From the NCBI GenBank assembly GCA_944325355.1, contig CALUZS010000014.1, forward strand, positions 1 to 64,000: a DNA stretch of 64,000 bases, given 5' to 3'. The notes under the pieces are model-generated. The model did not search any database and was not told where the DNA came from. It was given only the letters and a program-made list of their open reading frames with translations. Numbering within the stretch: position 1 is the stretch's first letter; the number at the start of each line of letters is the position of its first letter. Below are positions 45,241 to 53,430 of this stretch, piece by piece. Origin of the DNA: an uncultured Parabacteroides sp. GTDB lineage: Bacteria; Bacteroidota; Bacteroidia; Bacteroidales; Tannerellaceae. The position numbers were made by a program, and so were the translations under genes.

Positions 45241-46512
45241 ATGAAAAAGATATATATATTATTATTCTTGGTTTGCGGTCTGACAGTTCCCTTTTCTTGT
45301 AAACATTCTGCCGGCAGCGGAGGGGACAGTGATTCCGATTCTCTTCTTGTCGATACGGTAAAACATGTATATGAATATGGAATATGTGTCGATTCTCTTG
45401 AAAAAGAGCGGTATGTAATAGAGAACGGCGATAATTTGTCGGGTATTTTCATGCGGCAAGGCTTTAATGCCGCTCAAGCGGATTCATTTAGCCGTCATTT
45501 GTCTCCAGTGCTGGATCCGACACGGTTGCGTGTTGGTCTGCCATATTTCACTTTTTCAACGGGAGACACGCTGAAGGAGATACGATATATGGTATTTGCC
45601 AAATCGTTGACCGATTATGCCGTGATTAACATTGCGACAGATTCTGTTGTAGCTTATCATTTCCAGAAGCCGATAACTTTGAAACGTCGGTATGCGGAGG
45701 GGACTATTACCTCTTCTCTGTGGAATGAGATTATAAAAAATGGTGCGGATCCTCTTCTCGCCTTGAAAATTTCGGATGTTTTTGCCTGGCAAATCGATTT
45801 TTTTGATGTGAAGGAGGGGGATGCTTTCCGTGTTTCGTATGATGAAGCATACATCGACGATACGACGGCATTTGAAATTGCTTCGATAAACGGGGCGATT
45901 TTCACACACCAAGGCAAGGATTATGTTGCCATTCCTTTCCGGCAGGATAGCGTTTCCGAATACTTCGATGCAGAGGGCGGCAGTCTCCGTAGGGCTTTTC
46001 TTAAGGCTCCGCTGGATTTTTTCCGTATTACGTCGAGGTTCTCCAATGCCCGTTTTCATCCGGTTCTCAAGCGTTACCGTGCTCATCATGGAGTGGATTA
46101 TGCCGCTCCAGTGGGAACTCCGGTGAAAAGTATCGGTGACGGGACGGTTGTTGCCAAGGCTTATCAGGCAGGAGGTGGTGGTAATTACCTGAAAGTGAAA
46201 CATAATTCCGTATATACCACATCTTATATGCACCTTAGCCGCTTTGCAAAGGGAATTGCCGTGGGTAGCCATGTGCAACAAGGGGAGGTGATTGGTTATG
46301 TTGGTTCTACCGGGCTGTCGACCGGTCCGCATCTGGATTTCAGGGTTTATAAGAACGGACAGGCAATTAATCCGCTCCAGATGGAAGCTCCTCCATCGTT
46401 GCCGGTAAGAGCGGAATTGTTGGATAGCTTTAATATAGTCAAGACACAGGTTCTGGCGGAGTTGGATAGTTTTCATGTCGATTTCCAGCAGAAAAGTAAA
46501 ATGATACAATAA
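45241..46512 (+). CDS. M23-family peptidoglycan endopeptidase lipoprotein
   Basis: A 423-residue lipoprotein with lipobox VPFSC (Cys20). The N-terminal half (about 55-255) resembles the OapA/LysM-like and inhibitory-domain region of MepM relatives. The C-terminal M23 domain has the zinc motif HxxxD as His282/Asp286 in HHGVDYAAP, then a HLS catalytic loop (YMHLSRFAKG), and the second zinc motif appears as GPHLDFR, so the usual HxH is HxD (His364, Asp366). The rest of the fold looks normal. It probably cuts stem-peptide cross-links in the periplasm and is anchored in a membrane. YccF follows 4 nt downstream. Confidence 0.88.
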   Translation: MKKIYILLFLVCGLTVPFSCKHSAGSGGDSDSDSLLVDTVKHVYEYGICVDSLEKERYVIENGDNLSGIFMRQGFNAAQADSFSRHLSPVLDPTRLRVGLPYFTFSTGDTLKEIRYMVFAKSLTDYAVINIATDSVVAYHFQKPITLKRRYAEGTITSSLWNEIIKNGADPLLALKISDVFAWQIDFFDVKEGDAFRVSYDEAYIDDTTAFEIASINGAIFTHQGKDYVAIPFRQDSVSEYFDAEGGSLRRAFLKAPLDFFRITSRFSNARFHPVLKRYRAHHGVDYAAPVGTPVKSIGDGTVVAKAYQAGGGGNYLKVKHNSVYTTSYMHLSRFAKGIAVGSHVQQGEVIGYVGSTGLSTGPHLDFRVYKNGQAINPLQMEAPPSLPVRAELLDSFNIVKTQVLAELDSFHVDFQQKSKMIQ

Positions 46513-46516
46513 GGTT

Positions 46517-46885
46517 ATGAAATTTTTGGGGAATATTATTTGGTTGGTATTCGGAGGAATCCTTGTTTTTGCCGAATACCTTATATCGAGTATCCTTTTG
46601 ATGATTACGATTATCGGGATACCGTTCGGCGTGCAGACGTTGAAGTTGTCGATTCTGGCAATTTGGCCGTTTGGCCGTACGGTTGTTGGCAGCAATGATT
46701 CGGGAGGGTGTCTTTCCGTTTTTATGAACGTCTTATGGATTTTGTTGGGCGGTGTGTGGATTTGTATAACACACTTGTTTTTCGGATTATTGTTTTGTAT
46801 TACCATTGTGGGCATACCGTTTGGCATGCAGCATTTTAAAATGGCAGGGCTTGCCCTCGCTCCGTTTGGAAAGAGTGTTGTTTAG
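46517..46885 (+). CDS. yccF: YccF-domain inner-membrane protein
   Basis: A 122-residue membrane protein made of two similar halves, each with a hairpin of helices and the motif TIIGIPFGVQTLKLSILAIW (first half) or TIVGIPFGMQHFKMAGLALA (second half). This duplicated IGIPFG..H.K motif is the YccF (DUF307) signature. Function is unknown. It follows the M23 peptidase by 4 nt and probably shares its transcript. Confidence 0.9.
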   Translation: MKFLGNIIWLVFGGILVFAEYLISSILLMITIIGIPFGVQTLKLSILAIWPFGRTVVGSNDSGGCLSVFMNVLWILLGGVWICITHLFFGLLFCITIVGIPFGMQHFKMAGLALAPFGKSVV

Positions 46886-46897
46886 CCGGGCAGAGAG

Positions 46898-46924
46898 TTC
46901 TGCCTGGTTGGGCAGAATTTTTAT
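46898..46924. terminator. Hairpin between yccF and murI
   Basis: 7-bp arms TTCTGCC (46898-46904) and GGCAGAA (46911-46917), loop of 6 bases, then TTTTT on the plus strand. It serves the M23-yccF transcript; murI converges from the other side. Confidence 0.6.
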
Positions 46925-46943
46925 GTTTTCTGCCGTTGTTTTT

Positions 46944-47771
46944 TTAATCAATGGTGACTTTTTCCACATTAATGTTCCTGTTCAAGAAGACCGATGCGGT
47001 TTCTGAAAATTTTTCGGGAGATTCGGTGGTCAGGAAATGGCATTCCTCGTTTTTTATTAAGCGTTCGTCCATTTCCGGATGGCGCGTCAGGTACTCTTCC
47101 AAGCTTATGGCTACATGTTCGCCTTGAGAGAATAGCGTGACATTATCCGGTAGATATTTCTTTATCTTTCCGGTTAACAGCGGATAGTGGGTACAACCTA
47201 ACACCAGCGTGTCGATTTCCGGGTCGACTGACAGGATATGTTCGATATGCTTTTTCACAAAATAGTCGGCTCCCGGAGAGTTGTATTCGTTATTTTCGAC
47301 CAATGGAACCCACATTGGGCAGGCTTCCCCTACGACATGGATATGGGGGAACATTTTGGCGATTTCAATTGAATAGGATCCGGAAGAGATGGTTCCGGCA
47401 GTTCCCAAAATTCCGATATGTTTGCTTTTGCTCAGCGAATCGATTTTTTCTACCGTAGGACGGATTACGCCCAACACCCGTCGTGATGGATCCAGCAAGG
47501 GGAGGTCTTTTTGCTGGATTGTCCTTAATGCCTTTGCAGAAGCTGTATTGCATGCTAATATGACTAAAGGGCATCCGGCATCGAACAGTTTGATTACGGC
47601 TTGCCGTGTGAAACGGTACACGGTGTCGAATGAACGTGTGCCATAAGGCGCACGGGCGTTATCGCCTAAATAGAGGTAATCATATTCGGGCATCCGTTTT
47701 TGTATCTTGTCGAAAATAGTAAGTCCGCCGTATCCTGAATCGAATATGCCGATAGGTCCTTTTTTTTGCAT
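46944..47771 (-). CDS. murI: Glutamate racemase
   Basis: A 275-residue cytosolic enzyme making D-glutamate for peptidoglycan. The two catalytic Cys are present: Cys74 in ILACNTASAK and Cys193 in VLGCTHYPLL. The N-terminus shows IGIFDSGYGGLTI and YLGDNARAPYGTR, both typical of MurI. The frame is open to a TTG at 47783; I use the ATG at 47771. It lies downstream of the two Skp genes behind a hairpin (47791-47824), so it may be transcribed by readthrough or on its own. Confidence 0.94.
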   Translation of the reverse strand: MQKKGPIGIFDSGYGGLTIFDKIQKRMPEYDYLYLGDNARAPYGTRSFDTVYRFTRQAVIKLFDAGCPLVILACNTASAKALRTIQQKDLPLLDPSRRVLGVIRPTVEKIDSLSKSKHIGILGTAGTISSGSYSIEIAKMFPHIHVVGEACPMWVPLVENNEYNSPGADYFVKKHIEHILSVDPEIDTLVLGCTHYPLLTGKIKKYLPDNVTLFSQGEHVAISLEEYLTRHPEMDERLIKNEECHFLTTESPEKFSETASVFLNRNINVEKVTID

Positions 47772-47790
47772 ACAGGTTGTCAATTAAGGA

Positions 47791-47824
47791 AACAGGCTGT
47801 CCCGAAAAGACGGGGCAGCCTGTT
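47791..47824 (-). terminator. Hairpin between the second skp gene and murI
   Basis: 14-base arms (47791-47804 and 47811-47824) pair apart from one G.T position, loop AAAAGA/TCTTTT. It is GC-rich in the core and followed on the minus strand by TTTCCTT, a weak T-run. It may act as a partial terminator reducing murI expression relative to bamA and skp. Confidence 0.6.
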
Positions 47825-47844
47825 ATTATTCATATAATCTAAGT

Positions 47845-48345
47845 TTATTGTATTCCTAATTTTGCTTTTACGGCAGCTGTCGCATTTTCAGCGTTCGGAT
47901 TTACATAAAGCAATACTTCCGGAGTAATGATGAAAGTATATCCCTTTTCATCTCCAACGGCCTTGATTGCACTTGCAACCTTGTCTTGAATAGGTTTGAA
48001 CAACTCTTCTTGTTTTGCTTTATATTCGCTGTCTGCCTGCTGCATATAATTCTGAGTTCTTTGTTGGAGATCCGTCAAATCAGATTCTCTTTTCAGCCTG
48101 ATGTTCTCAGTTAAAGAATCTCTTTCTGCAACGTAGGCTTGATATTTCTTGTTGAATTCATCTTGCATGGTATTTAATTCTTTTGTCAAGTTCTCTCTGA
48201 AAGCTACCAAATCTTTTTCTGCCTTATCTGCTTCAGGCATTGCCATCATGACTTCTCCAACATTTACGTAAGCGATTTTTTGTGCCTGTTGTGCTTTCAG
48301 GCAAAATGGGAGAAACATTACAAGTAAAATAATTAATTTCTTCAT
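47845..48345 (-). CDS. Periplasmic chaperone of the Skp/OmpH family, copy 2
   Basis: A 166-residue exported protein: signal peptide (LLVMFLPFCLKAQQ), then a long helical coiled coil (about 35-130, rich in E, K, Q, with AEKDLVAFRENLTKELNTMQ) of the OmpH family. Skp-type trimers carry unfolded outer-membrane proteins through the periplasm to BamA. It follows another Skp copy and bamA on the same strand, the usual Bacteroidota arrangement. Its ending (LLYVNPNAENATAAVKAKLG) matches the family end. Confidence 0.92.
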   Translation of the reverse strand: MKKLIILLVMFLPFCLKAQQAQKIAYVNVGEVMMAMPEADKAEKDLVAFRENLTKELNTMQDEFNKKYQAYVAERDSLTENIRLKRESDLTDLQQRTQNYMQQADSEYKAKQEELFKPIQDKVASAIKAVGDEKGYTFIITPEVLLYVNPNAENATAAVKAKLGIQ

Positions 48346-48415
48346 TTCTATTAATCAGTTTTATTATACAATCTGTTTTTTATGTTCTTTATTAGGAATC
48401 CGCAAATATAAGCAT

Positions 48416-48928
48416 TTATTTTGAATATCCTAACTTTGCTAAAACTTCATCGCTAATGTCTATTTTAGGGGAGGCAAATATGATGCTCATTGCTGATGCC
48501 CGGTCGACTACCACTTGATAGCCTTGTTCTTCCGATATTTCTTTTACGGCATTGTAAATCTCGTCTTGTATGGGCTGCATCAGGCTTTGCCGTTTTTTAT
48601 ACAACTCTCCTTCCGGTCCGAAATATTGCCGTTTCAAGTCGGCTGCTTCTTGTTCTTTCTTTACAATTTCTTCTTCCCGTTGCGATTTCATTTCTGCGGA
48701 TAGGAAGACCAAATCACTTTGGTATTTTTTGTACATGTTTTGGGCTTCCTGTTGCAGGGCTTCAACTTCTGCCTGCCATTTTTCCGAAGCTTGATTTAAC
48801 TGTTCGTTTGTCATTTCGTATCCCGGAATGTTTTTCAGTATATATTCCATGTCGATCAATGCAAATTTCTGTGCCGAAACCGGCAACACACATAACACAG
48901 TCAAACAAATAAATAATAAGCGTTTCAT
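48416..48928 (-). CDS. Periplasmic chaperone of the Skp/OmpH family, copy 1
   Basis: A 170-residue exported protein: signal peptide ending near VLPVSAQ, then a charged coiled coil (about 40-115, QLNQASEKWQAEVEALQQEA) and a C-terminal VVVDRASAMSIIFASPKIDI block. The frame is open to a GTG at 48937, but the ATG at 48928 starts the signal peptide. It lies about 210 nt after bamA and 70 nt before the second copy. The two copies share only weak sequence likeness by eye and so diverged long ago, perhaps to form mixed trimers or serve different clients. Confidence 0.92.
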   Translation of the reverse strand: MKRLLFICLTVLCVLPVSAQKFALIDMEYILKNIPGYEMTNEQLNQASEKWQAEVEALQQEAQNMYKKYQSDLVFLSAEMKSQREEEIVKKEQEAADLKRQYFGPEGELYKKRQSLMQPIQDEIYNAVKEISEEQGYQVVVDRASAMSIIFASPKIDISDEVLAKLGYSK

Positions 48929-49137
48929 AATAGTCACTTTTAAATGTTTTTTCTTTAGACTACAAATATAAGAGAGGGATTAATAAAATAAAAGCGGAAT
49001 GTTGACAAATTGATGTTTTTTTGCAAGCCGGGGAATTATTCTGCTTCTTCTTTGAAAATTTGTTGTAAAAAGAACAGGATAACCGGCCGTTTTGGCGATT
49101 ATCCTGTTTCTATATAAATTATTATCGTAAGAAATTT

Positions 49138-51864
49138 TTAGAACTCTTGCCCGATGACAAAATGGAAGTTGCTGCCGCTTCGTTGGGTTTTGTCTCCAAA
49201 ATTGGGCGTATCGAATCCGTATGCCCAGTCGATACCCATCAGTCCAATCATTGGCAAGAAGATACGTACGCCGACTCCGGCAGAACGTTTCAACTTGAAC
49301 GGATTGAAGTCTTTGATGTCTTGCCATGCGTTACCAGCTTCTGCGAAGACCAATCCATATATTGTGGAGGATGGTTCAAGGATGAACGGGTAACGCAATT
49401 CCATTGCCAGGCGGGTGTACGCATAAGCATTGGAGTAAGTTCCACCGTTTCCGGCAATACTACCGTTTTCATATCCTCTCAATCCGATGGTTTCGGTTGC
49501 ATACATGCTGTAATATCCGGTCATACCGTCACCACCCATGTAGAATGTCTCAAATGGGGATCTCTTATGTTTGGTGTAATGTCCCACGAATCCAAATTCC
49601 GCACGGGTCATCAATACCGGTGTCCGCTTTATTTCTTTTGGGGCAAGCGGTGAAAACAGTTTTGCCTGGAATTTCCATTTGTGATATTCTATCATTTTAT
49701 ATTTTTGCGGGTTTTGGTCGTCCATGTGGGCGTAATCTTTTTTGTCCCATAATGAATAGGGAGGGGTAGCCGCGACGGAGAATAGGAACGAAGATCCTTG
49801 GCGGGTATACAACGGGTTATCAATAGAATTACGCTGTAACATCAACTCCAGGTTGATATTGTGGCAAGTTCCGTCTGAAACCAGGAAGTATGCCCAATCT
49901 TTCATGATATACACCTGGTAATTTAATGTAGCCATGAACTGGAAATAGTCGTCCGGCCAGTTTAGACGTTTACCATATCCTGCAGATATACCAAACATCA
50001 TAATTGATTTATTGGGATCCAATGCCAAATCATAGGAATCATAATAACCGCCATAATAGCCGCCGTAGTACGGATTGTAGTACCCGTATCCACCGTATCC
50101 TCCATAGCCGTAACCGCCGTAGGGATAATAGCCGTTATAATAATTGTTGTAGTAATTACTCATTGAGTTGGAATAGTAATTGCTGCTTATATCGGTCTGT
50201 TTCGAGAAATAGGCACTTACCGACAATGTATTGGGACGTTTTCCGCCAAACCAAGGATCCAAGAATGAAATACTGTAAGCTTGGTAATAACGTCCGTTGG
50301 TTTGTCCGCTTAACGTTAAAGTCTGCCCTTCACCTTGTGGTATAATTCCTTTATAACTTTTCGGATTCAGGAAATTCTTCAAAGAGAAGTTGGTGAATTT
50401 CAGACTGAGTTTTCCGATAATACCTGTTTGTCCCCATCCGGCGGAGAATTCTACTTGGTCGTTTGCTTTAGAAACCAGATTGTATTCGATATCTACTGTC
50501 CCATTGTCGGCATCCGGTATTGGGTTCGGTACAAGATTTTCCGGATCGAAGTGTCCCATGTTCGCGATTTCGCGGACAGATCTGATGACTTCTTCCCGGC
50601 TGAACAGCTGTCCCGGTTTTGTTCTTAACTCACGGCGGACAATATCTTCGTATACCCGGTCATTACCGTTAATAATAATTCGGTTGATAGTTGCCTGCGG
50701 TCCTTCCGTTATACGGATCTCCAGCGCGATTGAGTCGTTTTCCACCTCAATTTCTACAGGTTCTGCATTAGAAAACAGGTATCCGTTGTTTGAATAAAGG
50801 TTTAAGACGGCATCTTCGTCTGTAATCAACCGCTCTTCCAGTTTCTTTTGGTTGTATACATCTCCGGGTTTCATGTTTAAAAGATATTCAAGATCCGAGG
50901 TCGGATATTTTGTGTTCCCGACGAAATTAATATCTTTCAAGAAATATTGATCCCCTTCTTCCACGCTTAAGTAAATGTCTACTTTCTTTTCGTCGTAATT
51001 GACAACGCTGTCTGCTACCAACACGGCATCGCGATAACCAAATTCGTTATATTTTGTGATGATGTTCTTTTTGTCATTTTCAAACTCTTCAGTCGTGAAT
51101 TTCTTTGTGCTGAACATCTCTTTAAGACTGCTCTTCCAGTCGTTGCGCAAGTTGAACTTTTCATTGGTTTTTTTCATCGCTGCTTTCAATGTGCGGTCAT
51201 CCAGCTTTTCGTTTCCGTTGAAATAAATGCGATGGATTTTGGTTTTTTCGTTTTTGTCGATGTATATATCGACAAAAACTTGCCCTTCGTGCGCTAAATC
51301 GTCTTTTTGGACAATATCGACTTCTACGTTTTTGAATCCTTTTTTGTCGAAGAATTTTTGGATAAGGGTCTTAGCCCGGTCAATGACGTTCGGCGTTATC
51401 TGAAATCCTTTTTTTAGACCTAAACTTGCATCCAATTCTTCCCGTTCGCCTTTCTTGATTCCATGATAAGTCACTTCCGAGATACGGGGGCGTTGCTTTA
51501 GCTGGATTTCCAGCCATACTTGGTCTCCTTCAATTTTTGTTGCAAGAATTTTTACATCGGAGAACAAACCGTGTTCCCAAAAACGGCGCACTGCTGATGA
51601 TATTTCATCACCAGGAATGGATACCTCATCTCCAACGGACAACCCGGAAAAGGTTATCAACACATAATCATCGTAATTCTTTACTCCCGTTACCTTGATA
51701 TCTGCAATTTTATATCTCTTTGATGATAACGAGTAAGAAATAACCGGAACTTCCGCCGGTTGTTCAACTTTGGTAGTGTCATTTTCTTGTGGAGATGTCT
51801 GAGCGGATACACCCACAAACATACCCACAGAAATAAAAAACAGCACTAATTTTCTGCACAACAT
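49138..51864 (-). CDS. bamA: Outer-membrane protein assembly factor BamA
   Basis: A 908-residue outer-membrane protein: signal peptide (ends near VGVSAQ), five POTRA domains (about 45-465, with KVTGVKNYDDYVLI, IKKGEREELDASLGL and INRIIINGNDRV), and a 16-strand barrel ending in the C-terminal Phe (FHFVIGQEF). It folds and inserts outer-membrane proteins. Unlike most BamA proteins, residues 561-611 are a Tyr/Gly/Asn-rich low-complexity insertion, which by position falls in a barrel loop. The gene sits between uppS (upstream) and two skp genes (downstream), all on the minus strand. Confidence 0.95.
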   Translation of the reverse strand: MLCRKLVLFFISVGMFVGVSAQTSPQENDTTKVEQPAEVPVISYSLSSKRYKIADIKVTGVKNYDDYVLITFSGLSVGDEVSIPGDEISSAVRRFWEHGLFSDVKILATKIEGDQVWLEIQLKQRPRISEVTYHGIKKGEREELDASLGLKKGFQITPNVIDRAKTLIQKFFDKKGFKNVEVDIVQKDDLAHEGQVFVDIYIDKNEKTKIHRIYFNGNEKLDDRTLKAAMKKTNEKFNLRNDWKSSLKEMFSTKKFTTEEFENDKKNIITKYNEFGYRDAVLVADSVVNYDEKKVDIYLSVEEGDQYFLKDINFVGNTKYPTSDLEYLLNMKPGDVYNQKKLEERLITDEDAVLNLYSNNGYLFSNAEPVEIEVENDSIALEIRITEGPQATINRIIINGNDRVYEDIVRRELRTKPGQLFSREEVIRSVREIANMGHFDPENLVPNPIPDADNGTVDIEYNLVSKANDQVEFSAGWGQTGIIGKLSLKFTNFSLKNFLNPKSYKGIIPQGEGQTLTLSGQTNGRYYQAYSISFLDPWFGGKRPNTLSVSAYFSKQTDISSNYYSNSMSNYYNNYYNGYYPYGGYGYGGYGGYGYYNPYYGGYYGGYYDSYDLALDPNKSIMMFGISAGYGKRLNWPDDYFQFMATLNYQVYIMKDWAYFLVSDGTCHNINLELMLQRNSIDNPLYTRQGSSFLFSVAATPPYSLWDKKDYAHMDDQNPQKYKMIEYHKWKFQAKLFSPLAPKEIKRTPVLMTRAEFGFVGHYTKHKRSPFETFYMGGDGMTGYYSMYATETIGLRGYENGSIAGNGGTYSNAYAYTRLAMELRYPFILEPSSTIYGLVFAEAGNAWQDIKDFNPFKLKRSAGVGVRIFLPMIGLMGIDWAYGFDTPNFGDKTQRSGSNFHFVIGQEF
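50032..50184 (-). repeat. Tyr/Gly-rich low-complexity tract inside bamA
   Basis: Codons 561-611 of bamA encode a run of YY, NYYN, GGYG and YGGYY units. About 24 of the 51 residues are Tyr and about 14 are Gly. At DNA level it is a degenerate short-unit repeat (GGN/TAN codons). It lies after the strand ending AYFSKQTDIS and before SIMMFGISAGY, so it should form an extended loop outside or inside the barrel. Confidence 0.85.
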
Positions 51865-51882
51865 ATATAATTCAACTCCTTT

Positions 51883-52626
51883 TTATACCGTTAGTTGTTC
51901 GCTTGTTTTACCGAAACGTCTTTCACGCTGTTGGTAATATAGTATTGCATCATATAATTCTTCTTCTCGAAATTCCGGCCAAAAGATGTCGGTAAAATAG
52001 AGTTCGGCATAAGAAATTTGCCATAACAAAAAATTACTGATTCTCTTTTCTCCTCCGGTTCTTATCAACAAATCCGGATCCGGAATGTTATTGGTTGTCA
52101 GGCATGCGGAAATTTTGTTTTCCGTTATCTCATCCAATGTCAAAGTTCCGTTGGCTACTTCCGAAGCAATCTGTTTGGCTGCTTCCGTAATCTCCCAACG
52201 TGCAGAATAACTCAGAGCTAAAACAACAGTGGTTCCTGTGTTTTTTGAGGTCTGCTTTATGCAATCGTCCAATGTCTTACGGGCATTCTCCGGCAAACGG
52301 TTCAAATTCCCTATTGCCATTAACCGGACATTGTTTTTCATCAAATCGGGTGTTTCCCGATGGATTGCTGTTACCAGCAAACTCATCAGGGCATGTATCT
52401 CTTCCTCAGGGCGATTCCAGTTCTCTGTGGAAAAAGTATATAATGTCAAATATTTCAGATTTATCTTACGCGCCGCTTCTACAATTTTACGGACTGAAGT
52501 AACGCCTTCCTGATGCCCATAGTTGCGTTCCATTCCGTGAGCCTTTGCCCATCGTCCGTTCCCATCCATAATGATAGCCACGTGCTGCGGCATACGGTTT
52601 TTATCTATCTGTTCCGATAACGACAT
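51883..52626 (-). CDS. uppS: Undecaprenyl diphosphate synthase (isoprenyl transferase)
   Basis: A 247-residue cis-prenyltransferase making the C55 lipid carrier for peptidoglycan and O-antigen. The catalytic Asp21 is in [12 protein letters not shown], followed by [32 protein letters not shown] and [20 protein letters not shown]. Length matches the family (about 245-255). It lies 18 nt upstream of bamA, and this uppS-bamA arrangement is common in Bacteroidota. No membrane segment is needed. Confidence 0.96.
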   Translation of the reverse strand: MSLSEQIDKNRMPQHVAIIMDGNGRWAKAHGMERNYGHQEGVTSVRKIVEAARKINLKYLTLYTFSTENWNRPEEEIHALMSLLVTAIHRETPDLMKNNVRLMAIGNLNRLPENARKTLDDCIKQTSKNTGTTVVLALSYSARWEITEAAKQIASEVANGTLTLDEITENKISACLTTNNIPDPDLLIRTGGEKRISNFLLWQISYAELYFTDIFWPEFREEELYDAILYYQQRERRFGKTSEQLTV

Positions 52627-52646
52627 TTATATATTACAATTTATTA

Positions 52647-53351
52647 TTAATACATTCCGTTACTGTATCGGTTGTTACAAGGCTGGGACCTGCGCCCAAA
52701 ATCCCAAGTAACGGTCAACAATAACAAAGAATACCAATCTTTATTTTTAAATAATCCGCTGTCGATATGATAGGGATTATCTAACGTTTCGTCTCCTTCC
52801 AGTTTGTCTCCAAACAGTTTGCGGAAAGAAAATTCACAACCGATGTTCAAGCGGTTGTGAATCTTATATTTCATTCCGACACCCAATGGGATATTTAAAC
52901 CGACAAACGTCGAAGCCCCACCCGGTGCGACTGTCATTCCTAATCCTGCCAATATGTAGGGCGAAAAGCGTTTTGTATTCATGTACGAATATTTATCGCT
53001 ATATGGGAAAAAGTTAAATTCCAGCTGTCCTCCGAGTTCTAAAAAATTGCGGGAGAACGATGTCTGATTATTTTCCGGGAACACATTATCCGAATCGGAT
53101 GTGTCTCCCGAAATTTTTCCCCACATAAGGTCAGTCTTTATCGCCCATCTGAAATTCGGATTATAGCGGAACAGTAATCCGACAGAGGGATTCATTCTTT
53201 TGAAGAACCCATTTTTGTTGGCATCCCCCATGTAGAATGCTCCTCCAGCTGCTCCTCCGATTTCAAATTTATATTCTTGCGCTTTCACGTTTGAAAGCAA
53301 ATTTATCAATACAAATAGAATAAATAAATGCCGTTTACAAGAATTTGTCAT
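52647..53351 (-). CDS. PorG/DUF6089-type outer-membrane beta-barrel protein
   Basis: A 234-residue protein: signal peptide ending near NVKAQ, then an eight-strand-type barrel with alternating polar and nonpolar residues (EIGGAAGGAFYMGDANKNGF, SRNFLELGGQLEFNFFPYSD, RFSPYILAGLGMTVAPGG). The DUF6089/PorG family is typically encoded next to uppS and bamA in Bacteroidota and, in species with a type IX secretion system, PorG is a component of it. It could act in secretion or in barrel assembly. No other T9SS gene is visible in this window. It starts 20 nt upstream of uppS. Confidence 0.8.
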   Translation of the reverse strand: MTNSCKRHLFILFVLINLLSNVKAQEYKFEIGGAAGGAFYMGDANKNGFFKRMNPSVGLLFRYNPNFRWAIKTDLMWGKISGDTSDSDNVFPENNQTSFSRNFLELGGQLEFNFFPYSDKYSYMNTKRFSPYILAGLGMTVAPGGASTFVGLNIPLGVGMKYKIHNRLNIGCEFSFRKLFGDKLEGDETLDNPYHIDSGLFKNKDWYSLLLLTVTWDFGRRSQPCNNRYSNGMY

Positions 53352-53430
53352 GTTTTTAATGATTATCTTATTTCTTTCAACGGCAAAAAGTGGATAAAAT
53401 TATACCACTTTTATCAATTCCTGTTGGAGT

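Noticed and set aside
45556..46827. A 423-codon open frame on the minus strand opposite the M23 peptidase and yccF
   Set aside because: Composition (His, Ile, Asn, Pro-rich, no motif, no family pattern) is that of an antisense shadow. The plus strand carries two convincing genes with motifs over the same bases.
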